From: Shimazuella kribbensis DSM 45090
Lineage (GTDB): Bacteria; Bacillota; Bacilli; Thermoactinomycetales; Thermoactinomycetaceae
Length of the DNA: 64,000 bases
Direction: 5' to 3'
Assembly: GCF_000428065.1 (NCBI RefSeq)
Contig: NZ_ATZF01000001.1
Location: 460,867 to 524,866, forward strand
Position numbers and translations under genes: made by a program. The notes beneath the pieces were generated by a model that had not been told where the DNA came from, ran no database searches, and saw only the letters and a list, made by a program, of their open reading frames with translations. Below are positions 37,593 through 45,515 of the stretch, one piece after another; within the stretch, counting starts at the first letter, position 1, and every line of letters starts with the position of its first letter.

Positions 37593-37626
37593 ATTGTAAA
37601 CGTATCAATTTAATTTGGTTTACAAT
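37593..37626 (-). promoter_or_regulatory. BirA operator upstream of bioA
   Basis: ATTGTAAAC, 16 bases, GTTTACAAT, extended to TTATTGTAAAC/GTTTACAATAA. It lies about 35 bases before the bioA start. Confidence 0.9.
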
Positions 37627-37918
37627 AACAGAATGAAATTTAACATAGATTTTTGTTTAAGTCAATCTACTACAAAATTTTAGATTTTAATTGATTTTTA
37701 TTCATTATGAGTAATAACAAGATGGCAATATCCCTGTATCATTTTGAAACCGAGAAACCACTTCCGATCAGTTCAGAGGTGGCTTTAACAAGAGGAACCA
37801 ATACTCTAGCTATCAGGTAAACCACAAGGTTCTGTTTTTGAGCATACATTAGAAAGAAAAGGAACAGATGTTGATTATAGCTGCATTTTGAAATGTGATA
37901 TGGATACGTAAAACGGGC

Positions 37919-37967
37919 GACGGACCACCCTCTCCACACAAATTTATTGTGGAGGGGGTAGTCCGTC
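37919..37967 (-). terminator. Strong GC-rich terminator of the 49-codon ORF
   Basis: Twenty-base arms (37919-37938 and 37948-37967) pair with one G-U and one mismatch. On the minus strand CCGTTTT follows. It resembles the hairpin at 10973-11017 in style. Confidence 0.75.
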
Positions 37968-37979
37968 GATGGTGAACGA

Positions 37980-38129
37980 CTAGAGTGCCTCAGCCTTGTT
38001 CGCCCTCTGGTTGACGTCTGCCATTGCATCCTCACCAGACTTCAGGATGCCGTCGATGCACATCATCATCGTGTGCCAGATGAGAGACGGGGGCAGAGGC
38101 GTTACCGGAGTGTTGTAGGGGTTGCTCAT
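37980..38129 (-). CDS. Small GC-rich ORF, 49 aa, unknown
   Basis: The product begins MSNPYNTPVTPLPPSLIW and continues with a Met-Met-Met-Cys segment and an acidic/Ala-rich helix (SGEDAMADVNQRANKAEAL). Nearly all codons end in G or C, in contrast to the AT-rich neighbours, which indicates real but foreign coding. GAAGGGA lies upstream and a strong terminator follows 12 bases after the stop. No family is recognised; phage, plasmid or peptide-natural-product origin is possible. Confidence 0.55.
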   Translation of the reverse strand: MSNPYNTPVTPLPPSLIWHTMMMCIDGILKSGEDAMADVNQRANKAEAL

Positions 38130-38283
38130 TTTGGTGAATCCCTTCGTCAGGAACCAGTGTTCATTTTTATATTATATTAAGGAAGTGTCATATGCTATCG
38201 TTTCACAGTTTTAACTTATACAAATAAGTGTTTTTTGTTTCTATCGTTTGCTTATTTCATATGGATCATAAGCTCGGATTTTC

Positions 38284-38313
38284 AAAAAACTTCCCGTTTT
38301 AAGGAAGTTTTTT
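38284..38313 (+). terminator. Orphan terminator before yphA
   Basis: AAAAAACTTCC and GGAAGTTTTTT pair, with T-rich sequence on both strands. No gene ends here on the plus strand, so it may end a small RNA or attenuate yphA. Confidence 0.65.
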
Positions 38314-38360
38314 GTTTGTTCTATAGTGGTTTTATCCATACTAAGCAAGAGGTGTACAAA

Positions 38361-38972
38361 ATGTCTACTTTTATTCCATTAGCAGTTTTGATTTTATTAG
38401 CGACAGGTTGGTTGACCTATCTACCAACTCAATTTGGCATATCAAAACAACATTTACAACTATTTTTGTCTATTATTAGTTGCATTTCTTTATTGCCGCC
38501 TATATCTATTTCATCCGTTCTGGATATCAAATTGGATTATTTCTTTCTATTTTTGCTTTTTCTTTATACCCTGAGTCAAATTCCAATTCATCGTCTAGTG
38601 ACTTTGCTTAGTCTCATGATCATGTTGGGAAGTATTCTTTTTTTATATCACGAAATTACCCGTACACCATTATTGTGGAGATCGGTTAGCTTTCAATGGT
38701 TCACCATTTTGTTTTCCATGAGTGAAGCGATCATTTCCTGTAGTTTCATATTAGAACAGTTTTGTCTCGTGTTTGGTGGCTTGTTGATAACACAATTTGG
38801 GCTCTATTATCTTTATCATGAACGACTCAGCCCTATCGCTTTTCCAGGATTGGGAGCAATGGATACTTTTTGGATAATCATTACTATTTTAATCATAGTA
38901 AAAAGATTACAGCTTTGGGTTCCAACGATCCAAAAAACATGGAGGATAGCATATTGGACAAAGAAACGTTAG
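38361..38972 (+). CDS. yphA: YphA-like membrane protein
   Basis: The 203-residue, highly hydrophobic protein has six or so membrane segments (FIPLAVLILLATGWLTYL at the start). Sequence recognition is weak, but the position directly before yphB and der matches yphA. ATG 38361 follows AAGAGGTGTACAAA; an upstream frame to 38235 runs through a terminator and is rejected. It overlaps yphB by 19 bases. Its function is unknown. Confidence 0.7.
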   Translation: MSTFIPLAVLILLATGWLTYLPTQFGISKQHLQLFLSIISCISLLPPISISSVLDIKLDYFFLFLLFLYTLSQIPIHRLVTLLSLMIMLGSILFLYHEITRTPLLWRSVSFQWFTILFSMSEAIISCSFILEQFCLVFGGLLITQFGLYYLYHERLSPIAFPGLGAMDTFWIIITILIIVKRLQLWVPTIQKTWRIAYWTKKR

Positions 38973-39838
38973 CAATAACATTCGGTATCGCATTTGGATT
39001 TATAGCAAGATTACGCTTGTTACAAAGTGACTATCGTCAATATCCTACCTATCCACATGGTCAAGTAATTCATTTAGCACTAGGCTTAATTGCTTCCGCT
39101 TTAGGAGCTGTTGCTATTCCGGCATTATTAAAACCAGATTATACAGCCGTTACTTTTTTAACCCTTGCAGCCCAACAGTTTCGGGATGTTCGCAATATGG
39201 AAAGACAAACATTGCAAAAGTTAGACGAATCCGAATTGGTACCAAGAGGATTTAGTTATATAGAAGGAATTGCCATGGTATTTGAAGGTCGAAATTATAT
39301 TGTTATTCTTGCAGCACTCTTTACGAGTGCCTCGGTTATGGTGGCTGGTTGGATAGCTGGTCTCGTGGTAGGTGTTATCGTTATTATTTTATCTACCTTC
39401 TTGAAATCGGGAAAAAGTATAGGGGAAATTGGTGCTGTCTATGAAGTACCATTGCGTGTAGAAGGACCTAATCTGTATGCAGCTGATATTTATTTGATGA
39501 ATGTTGGTTTACCCGAGAATAGGGAACGAATTTTACAAAATGGAGTAGGAATTGTTATTGAACCTTTGGATGCTAGCAGTAGGATAACCATTTCCAACCT
39601 TGGACAACGTCAAGCGATTTTACATGATGTTTCTTCTATTCTTGGCGTAACCAGAGATTCTGGTGAACCTGCACTAACACCTCTTGCCAAATTAGATTTA
39701 AATGATGGTCGATTAGGTCTTGTTGTATTACCCCAAGAGAAAAACATATCTAAGTTAATACAGATTATAAAAAATGTTCCTGTATTAGAGAGTGCAATTC
39801 GAAAACCAAATCAATTTGATGCCAAAAAGCAGGTGTAA
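38954..39838 (+). CDS. yphB: YIEGIA-family membrane protein (YphB)
   Basis: The protein contains the literal YIEGIA motif (GFSYIEGIAMVFEGRNY, about residues 100-116) that names the family. Membrane helices lie before and after it (IHLALGLIASALGAVAIPAL; VMVAGWIAGLVVGVIVIIL), and a cytoplasmic C-terminal domain follows. The TTG at 38954 lies eight bases after GGAGG. The next small gene is its usual partner. The family is sporulation-associated in Firmicutes (established knowledge); the mechanism is unknown. Confidence 0.85.
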   Translation: MDKETLAITFGIAFGFIARLRLLQSDYRQYPTYPHGQVIHLALGLIASALGAVAIPALLKPDYTAVTFLTLAAQQFRDVRNMERQTLQKLDESELVPRGFSYIEGIAMVFEGRNYIVILAALFTSASVMVAGWIAGLVVGVIVIILSTFLKSGKSIGEIGAVYEVPLRVEGPNLYAADIYLMNVGLPENRERILQNGVGIVIEPLDASSRITISNLGQRQAILHDVSSILGVTRDSGEPALTPLAKLDLNDGRLGLVVLPQEKNISKLIQIIKNVPVLESAIRKPNQFDAKKQV

Positions 39839-39842
39839 AGGA

Positions 39843-40022
39843 TTGGATGAGAAAATTTTAGCCATTATAACTACAACACCAGAGCTTGTAGGTGGTGCTT
39901 CCCCGATTTTTGTGACAAAAAATGTGGACGAATTAATAGCAAGAGCTTTTCTATTAGAAAAGATACTCGATGCTATGGTACATAAACTAAATGATTCTAC
40001 TTATATCATCGTAAAACATTAA
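39843..40022 (+). CDS. Capping complex subunit for YIEGIA
   Basis: The 59-residue protein reads MDEKILAIITTTPE, VGGASPIFVTKN, then a helix LIARAFLLEKILDAMVH and a final YIIVKH strand. This is the small partner protein usually encoded after YIEGIA genes. The TTG at 39843 begins four bases after the yphB stop, with AGGTGTAAAGGA upstream. Confidence 0.8.
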   Translation: MDEKILAIITTTPELVGGASPIFVTKNVDELIARAFLLEKILDAMVHKLNDSTYIIVKH

Positions 40023-40107
40023 ACGGTTGAAGTCCGATCCCTCGATAGGTAAACTGTATGAGGGAGACTTTGATGATCAAAGTGATAAATGAAGTGAGGA
40101 AGTTTAT

Positions 40108-41424
40108 ATGAGTTTACCAGTAGTCGCTATTGTAGGAAGGCCTAATGTAGGAAAATCAACTATTTTTAATCGGTTAGCAGGAGAAAGAATCGCAATTGTA
40201 GAGGATCAACCAGGAATTACTCGAGATCGTATCTATTCCCAGAGTGAATGGAATGGAGAACAATTTCATGTAATTGATACAGGTGGTCTGGAGTTTGGAG
40301 AGCAAGATGAGATTTTAGATCATATTCGTAATCAAGCAGAGTTAGCTTTAGGTGAATCAGATGTAATCTTATTTGTTGTGGATGGCAGAGAAGGTATTAC
40401 TGCTGGAGATGAAGAGGTGGCACGGTTATTACATAAGACCAATAAACCAGTAATCATTGTAGCGAACAAAATCGATCATCTAAAACATATGGATTTAGCA
40501 TATGAGTTTTATCAACTCGGATTTGAACATGTGGTAGCAGTTTCTTCCCTTCACGGTACAGGTACAGGAGATATGTTAGACCTAGCAGTGTCATTATTTC
40601 CTGAGAAAGTAGAAGAAACATATGATGAAGAAACAATTAAAGTATCTTTAATCGGTCGTCCGAATGTTGGGAAGTCTTCTTTGGTTAATGCTATATTAGG
40701 GGAAGAACGGGTTATCGTCAGCCCAGTTGCAGGTACTACCAGAGATGCCATTGATACTCCGTTTACGTTGGATGATGAAAAATTTGTATTGATTGATACA
40801 GCAGGTCTTAGGAAACGTGGAAAAGTATACGAGTCTATTGAGAAATTTAGTGTTCTTCGTGCTATGCAGGCAATTGAACGTTCTGATGTTTGTCTCATTG
40901 TATTGGATGGAGAGCGTGGAATTGCGGAACAAGATAAAAAAATTGCCGGATATGCCCATGAAGCAGGTCGTGCTGCTATTTTTGTAGTAAATAAATGGGA
41001 TGCTGTTGAAAAAGATGAGAAAACAATGGATCGTTTCCGAAAAGAGATTCGGTTCCAGTTTCAGTTTATGTCCTATGCTCCTATCCTGTTTACATCTGCA
41101 AAAACGAAACAAAGAATTGGAAAGGTATTACCAAAAGTAAAAGAGGTGGCTGAGCAACATGCAATGCGAATATCCACTTCTGTTATTAATCAAGTGATGC
41201 AAGATGCGATTACGATGACCCCTCCACCATCTGACAAAGGGAGACGATTCAAAGTCCAGTATGCTACTCAAGTGGCAGTAAAGCCACCAACGATGGTGCT
41301 ATTTGTTAATGATCCGGAACTTGCACACTTTAGTTACTTGCGATACTTAGAGAATCAATTACGTGAAGCTTTTGCATTTGAAGGTACACCACTTCGTATA
41401 CTGTTACGTAAAAAGAACAAATGA
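40108..41424 (+). CDS. der: Ribosome biogenesis GTPase Der (EngA)
   Basis: This double-GTPase matures the 50S subunit. It has two G domains, each with GRPNVGKS (about residues 9-16 and 184-191), DTGG/DTAG, NKID and NKWD boxes, and a C-terminal KH-like domain. At 438 residues it is standard. GTGAGGAAG precedes the ATG. It is the yphC position of the B. subtilis order. Confidence 0.96.
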   Translation: MSLPVVAIVGRPNVGKSTIFNRLAGERIAIVEDQPGITRDRIYSQSEWNGEQFHVIDTGGLEFGEQDEILDHIRNQAELALGESDVILFVVDGREGITAGDEEVARLLHKTNKPVIIVANKIDHLKHMDLAYEFYQLGFEHVVAVSSLHGTGTGDMLDLAVSLFPEKVEETYDEETIKVSLIGRPNVGKSSLVNAILGEERVIVSPVAGTTRDAIDTPFTLDDEKFVLIDTAGLRKRGKVYESIEKFSVLRAMQAIERSDVCLIVLDGERGIAEQDKKIAGYAHEAGRAAIFVVNKWDAVEKDEKTMDRFRKEIRFQFQFMSYAPILFTSAKTKQRIGKVLPKVKEVAEQHAMRISTSVINQVMQDAITMTPPPSDKGRRFKVQYATQVAVKPPTMVLFVNDPELAHFSYLRYLENQLREAFAFEGTPLRILLRKKNK

Positions 41425-41436
41425 TGAGGAGGATTT

Positions 41437-42054
41437 ATGAACGTCTTAGCTATAATAAGTGTTGTTTTTGCCTATATTATAGGATCAATTAGTTTTAGTT
41501 ATTTGATGGCCAGATGGGTAAAAGGCGTGGACATTCGTGAACATGGAAGTGGAAATGCAGGTGCAACAAATACATTAAGGGTATTGGGGAAAATTCCAGC
41601 AATAACTGTGCTTACCCTTGATGCGTTAAAAGGTGTGTTCGCTGTTTATTTGGGCTATCTGTTAGTTGGAAATACGCCTTATGTATTAGCTCTTTGTGGT
41701 ATGTTTGCTATTTTTGGACACAATTGGCCTGTTTTTCTTCGATTTCGGGGAGGTAAAGGAGTTGCAACTACGATAGGTGTAGTAGTATCTTTGGTTTTCT
41801 ATGCAGGCCTTATTTCTGGAATCATCGCTATTCTTCTTATCATTATCACTCGATTTGTTTCCTTGGGTTCCTTGGTGTTTACCGTTGGGCTACCATTCAC
41901 TGTCTTGGCCCTGCAAGACCATTATCCCGAACCATATCTCTGGCTAAGCATCGTCATAGCTGTACTCGCTATTGTCAGACATAAACGAAATATCAAAAGT
42001 TTATTTCAGGGTACGGAACGGAAGATTGGTCAAACGGAAGGGGAGAAACAATGA
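41437..42054 (+). CDS. plsY: Glycerol-3-phosphate acyltransferase PlsY
   Basis: The membrane enzyme transfers acyl from acyl-phosphate to glycerol 3-phosphate. Its three conserved motifs are visible: IGSISFSYLMARW, HGSGNAGATNTLRVLG and GHNWPVFLRFRGGKGVATT. About five membrane helices are present. It overlaps gpsA by four bases, linking acceptor synthesis (GpsA) with acylation. Bacillus subtilis keeps plsY elsewhere. Confidence 0.94.
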   Translation: MNVLAIISVVFAYIIGSISFSYLMARWVKGVDIREHGSGNAGATNTLRVLGKIPAITVLTLDALKGVFAVYLGYLLVGNTPYVLALCGMFAIFGHNWPVFLRFRGGKGVATTIGVVVSLVFYAGLISGIIAILLIIITRFVSLGSLVFTVGLPFTVLALQDHYPEPYLWLSIVIAVLAIVRHKRNIKSLFQGTERKIGQTEGEKQ

Positions 42055-43070
42055 AGCGTATTGTAGTTCTTGGAGCTGGTAGCTGGGGAACTGTGCTTGC
42101 CAATGTTTTAGCAGATAATGGACATGAAGTCACGATATGGGCTAGAAAAAAAGAAGCAATATCGGAAATCAATCAACAACATCGGAATTATGCATACTTG
42201 GGTGATGCAGCACTGCATCCGAATTTAAAGGCAAATGCTTCATTAGAAGAAGCAGTGAGTGGAAAAGATGTTATCTTACTTGCTGTACCTTCTCATGCGA
42301 TGAGAGATATGTTAGTTCAAGTAAAACCATATGTTCATGCAGATGCATTAATTGTACATGCAACAAAAGGTTTTGAACAAGAATCATGGAAGCGGATGTC
42401 GGAAGTAATTGCAGAAGAGCTCCCAAACTGGCATGATCGAATTGTTGTTTTATCGGGACCAAGTCATGCAGAAGAAGTGATCAAACGTTCTCCTACTACA
42501 GTAGTGGTAGCTTCTTCTTGTCAGCATAGTGCGGAACTTGCTCAAACCCTTTTTATTAATTCTTATTTTCGGGTTTACACCAATCCCGATGTGGTTGGTG
42601 TCGAGATCGGTGGAGCATTGAAAAATATTATTGCTTTGGCTACAGGCTTGGCAGATGGACTAGGTTATGGAGATAATGCAAGGGCAGCCTTGATGACGAG
42701 AGGTTTAGCAGAAATCGCACGTGTTGGCTCGGCTATGGGAGCGGAACCAATCACATTTGTTGGTTTGGCTGGTGTAGGAGATTTAATTGGTACATGTACA
42801 AGCAAGCATAGTCGGAACTGGAGAGCTGGCTATGCAATTAGTCAAGGTAAAAGCTTAGCTGAAGTATTATCTGAAATGAAAATGGTCGTAGAAGGTGTCA
42901 AGACAACACGTGCAGGACATGCCTTAAGAGAAAGATATCAAATTGAGATGCCTATCACAGAGCAACTTTATGCAGTTTTGTTTAAAGGAAAAAATCCGAA
43001 ATTAGCTGTCGAAGATTTGATGAGTAGGGGAAAAACAAGAGAATTGCAAGAAATGGCTCAAGGTTGGTGA
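42051..43070 (+). CDS. gpsA: Glycerol-3-phosphate dehydrogenase [NAD(P)+]
   Basis: The enzyme makes sn-glycerol 3-phosphate from dihydroxyacetone phosphate for lipid synthesis. It has the dinucleotide motif VLGAGSWGTVLA (residues 5-16), the catalytic Lys in EIGGALKNIIALA (about 190) and GLGYGDNARAALMTRGL. The ATG lies in the overlap with plsY (ATGA). Confidence 0.95.
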   Translation: MKRIVVLGAGSWGTVLANVLADNGHEVTIWARKKEAISEINQQHRNYAYLGDAALHPNLKANASLEEAVSGKDVILLAVPSHAMRDMLVQVKPYVHADALIVHATKGFEQESWKRMSEVIAEELPNWHDRIVVLSGPSHAEEVIKRSPTTVVVASSCQHSAELAQTLFINSYFRVYTNPDVVGVEIGGALKNIIALATGLADGLGYGDNARAALMTRGLAEIARVGSAMGAEPITFVGLAGVGDLIGTCTSKHSRNWRAGYAISQGKSLAEVLSEMKMVVEGVKTTRAGHALRERYQIEMPITEQLYAVLFKGKNPKLAVEDLMSRGKTRELQEMAQGW

Positions 43071-43221
43071 AAAAAATTTTCGCTATCTAATATCGCTTTG
43101 GGTGTAAGGAACATACTCTAAGAGTAGCTTGAAACATTATCCTATAAAAACACTTGAGCAGAAGTGTATCTGGGACAGGGATCAGTTCACTGATGTAGGC
43201 GGAATTTAGGATAATGAGGAT

Positions 43222-43262
43222 AGAAAAAAGGGTAGAGCCTTAAGGCCTTACCCTTTTTCTTC
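43222..43262. terminator. Bidirectional terminator between gpsA and the basic protein gene
   Basis: AAAAAGGGTAGAGCC and GGCCTTACCCTTTTT form a stem with an internal mismatch and A/T flanks. Confidence 0.75.
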
Positions 43263-43803
43263 TTATGTTGTTTCTGCGTGCAGCTTGTTGTCTTGTTATT
43301 CTTGTTCGTTGTCTAGTTCGTGGACTGGAACGAGTTGTTGGTTGCTGTTTGGTTGTAAACATCTGCGTAAAGACGTTCTGTAAAATAGGGGATTGCAAAA
43401 TATTTATTACTTTTCCCATGTCTACATATTCCAATAAACGTAAAAAAGGGGAACGAGAGGGTGGCATTTTTGGGAGTTTAATAATAGGAATCTCTTCATC
43501 TTTGAATGCATCTTTACTTATAGGCGGTTTTGGCAATTGTGGAACAAATGGTCTTTTACCTGATCGTAAATTTCTACCCACCGAAAAAAGTTTGGTCGTA
43601 TGATCCATCATCGATTCTAATCTTTGTAGAGATTGACTTAAATCATGAATGGTGGAACGAAACGAGACAAATCCATTCATGATCTTTAAAATGTTAATGT
43701 TAGGTATTGCTGAAGTTGTTGGGATGGGTCTGCGACTCATACGATCAAGCGGTGCACCTTGACGACGTGCATATGATTTAGATCGTACAGGAGATTCTTT
43801 CAC
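43240..43803 (-). CDS. Basic Pro/Arg-rich protein, possibly spore-associated
   Basis: The 187-residue protein has a basic N-terminus, a middle helical part (FVSFRSTIHDLSQSLQRLES), a Pro-rich region (PKPPISKD, KLPKMPPSR) and a strongly basic C-terminal tail rich in Arg/Thr/Gln (RTRQRTRITRQQ). It has no membrane helix. Composition and the neighbourhood of sporulation genes suggest a coat or DNA-binding spore protein; this is only a guess. GTG start behind GGAGGAGTAACA. Confidence 0.6.
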   Translation of the reverse strand: MKESPVRSKSYARRQGAPLDRMSRRPIPTTSAIPNINILKIMNGFVSFRSTIHDLSQSLQRLESMMDHTTKLFSVGRNLRSGKRPFVPQLPKPPISKDAFKDEEIPIIKLPKMPPSRSPFLRLLEYVDMGKVINILQSPILQNVFTQMFTTKQQPTTRSSPRTRQRTRITRQQAARRNNIRRKRVRP

Positions 43804-43934
43804 TGTTACTCCTCCATTCAGGCGTTAGTCCATCTATCATATGCAGGGCGTAAGCCGTGAGTCTAGACTACTATCTTGTAAGCGAGGATAGGCATGTGCG
43901 GATTTGCTAATAAATAGAAAGGAATGTCTAAAAA

Positions 43935-44096
43935 ATGGATTTGATGGCCACTATTTTTTTACTTATTTTGGTTAATTTCTTTGTTGCTTTTGCGAGGCAA
44001 CAAAAGAAGAGTTGGCTTCGTGTTCTTTTGTTCATTATTGCTTTTTTGACGTTATTTATAGCGATTTTATTTGGTATCCGAGCCTTATCCACATAG
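43935..44096 (+). CDS. Small two-helix membrane protein (YphE-like position)
   Basis: The 53-residue product has two hydrophobic helices (IFLLILVNFFVAFA; VLLFIIAFLTLFIAILFGI) around a basic RQQKKSWLR turn. It precedes the YphF-like lipoprotein gene by 13 bases, the place of yphE (DUF2768) in B. subtilis; the sequence match is not assured. Confidence 0.6.
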   Translation: MDLMATIFLLILVNFFVAFARQQKKSWLRVLLFIIAFLTLFIAILFGIRALST

Positions 44097-44109
44097 GAGG
44101 ATTGTTAAG

Positions 44110-44814
44110 ATGAAAGGTTTTTTTCGACTGACCCTCATTGTATTTGGATTTTTTATTCTTACTGCTTGTATGTATCCAAATGAAAAAAGGCAACAACTTT
44201 CAGAAGTTCCTACCCATGTTGCAAGGGTACAAGCTCAATCGGAACAATATTTGCAACAAAATAAAACATTGCCATATAAATACACTGCCGATGATCGAAA
44301 ATTCACTTCTCGTTACCTCGTAGATTTTAAATTATTACCAGAAATTCCAATGACTGCTTATGAAAAAGGCGGAAATTTTCTTTATGTATATGTAGGTGCG
44401 GAAGGAAAGCAGCCGTTAGTCCGCTTATTTGATCTGCGTGTTAACAATGAAGTCGAGAAAGTACAATTGGCAGTTAATCATTATAAGTCAAAACATAAAA
44501 GCCTTCCGACAAAGGAAAAGACACAGACCCAGGATGGATATTTCGATGTGGATCTAGAGAAGTTGCAGCTTTCAGATATACATATTCCTTCTCCTTACTT
44601 TTCTGACGCGCGTTTGCCGATACTTATGGATAAAGACGGCCGAATCTATTTAGATTATCGTGGTGACGTTACACGTTTGATTCAAACTGCAAAGCAAAAA
44701 CCAAATGGGCAGGAAGATCTCCGTCCGTTTTTGGCGAAAAACTCCATTTTTGTGTCAGCGTTTTCTCCCCCGATGGAATTAGGGAAACAGGGCGAAATAC
44801 TTTTTTCTTCATAA
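44110..44814 (+). CDS. yphF: YphF-like lipoprotein
   Basis: The signal peptide ends in a lipobox (FFILTAC, Cys about 17), so the protein is lipid-anchored outside the membrane. The 234-residue body is mixed alpha/beta with no known catalytic motif. ATG 44110 follows GAGGATTG; an upstream frame to 44071 is inside the preceding ORF. Its position before spoIVA matches yphF; its function is unknown. Confidence 0.75.
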   Translation: MKGFFRLTLIVFGFFILTACMYPNEKRQQLSEVPTHVARVQAQSEQYLQQNKTLPYKYTADDRKFTSRYLVDFKLLPEIPMTAYEKGGNFLYVYVGAEGKQPLVRLFDLRVNNEVEKVQLAVNHYKSKHKSLPTKEKTQTQDGYFDVDLEKLQLSDIHIPSPYFSDARLPILMDKDGRIYLDYRGDVTRLIQTAKQKPNGQEDLRPFLAKNSIFVSAFSPPMELGKQGEILFSS

Positions 44815-44869
44815 TTTGTTACAAGAATCATAAGATGAGAGATAACCAATTGAGAGGCAGGGTGGTTGG

Positions 44870-44995
44870 ATGAATTCGATATTGTTTCATCTCATCCTCG
44901 TTCCAGGTGTTTTTTTACTAGGTTATCTTTTTGCCAGCATAAGAGTTGTTACATTTCATACTTCCCAAAAAAAGAGAGAGAAGGGCTACGAATGA
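44870..44995 (+). CDS. Tiny membrane peptide (41 aa)
   Basis: The product has a single hydrophobic helix (ILFHLILVPGVFLLGYLFASI) and a basic tail (SQKKREKGYE). It is followed at once by a short hairpin and eight T. The GGCAGGGTGG sequence may serve as ribosome site. Its function is unknown. Confidence 0.45.
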   Translation: MNSILFHLILVPGVFLLGYLFASIRVVTFHTSQKKREKGYE

Positions 44996-45395
44996 GGTAG
45001 CTCTTTTTTTATTTAAAGGAAATCCTCAGAGGAAAATTTATCGAGGCTGAAGATACTTTTTTATCTCCTTGTATTCCAGAAATTCAGGACGCATATAGTA
45101 ATTAGCTAGCAGAGTTGACTTATTTCTCTTATTATACCGCTTAACGGTATTATATTAGCCACACGAGGGAAAGAAAAATGAACCGTTGCTAGTATGATAG
45201 TAAGTTCATCGTAGTTGAAAAAGGTGGGAACAGACAAAAGTGATTAATTATAGAGTAACCAATGTTTATAGAACACACATCGATCACACACTGTGCAACA
45301 ATAGATCACATTAAAATTCCATAAGTAGACGTAATCCTCCAACCCTCTGCATATAATGCGCTTAATGGACTTCATGTAAATTAAAGGAAAAGTAC
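44996..45395. other. Intergenic region before spoIVA
   Basis: This 0.4-kb stretch is without a convincing ORF. It contains a small palindrome, ATACCG-CTTAA-CGGTAT (45134-45150), of unknown meaning. The sigma-E promoter lies at its right end. Confidence 0.4.
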
Positions 45396-45398
45396 CTT

Positions 45399-45427
45399 GT
45401 CATATTAAGAGAATGGGCTCATATATT
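45399..45427 (+). promoter_or_regulatory. Sigma-E promoter for spoIVA
   Basis: GTCATATT (45399-45406), 13 bases, CATATATT (45420-45427). Both boxes and spacing are close to the sigma-E consensus, and spoIVA is a known mother-cell sigma-E gene. Confidence 0.8.
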
Positions 45428-45515
45428 AGTAGCGTATAGCGAAAACCGGAAGGAGGGATAGCCTTCGAACCGGCAATAAACCCAGCAAAGCATGGACCTT
45501 TGAGGAGGGTAATGG

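Noticed and set aside
43265-43603. 112-codon ORF opposite the basic Pro-rich protein gene
   Set aside because: The minus-strand gene has a ribosome site and terminator; the plus frame has neither.
45134-45150. ATACCG-CTTAA-CGGTAT as a CsoR-type operator
   Set aside because: The spacing and GC centre do not match, and no metal or sulfur gene is adjacent.
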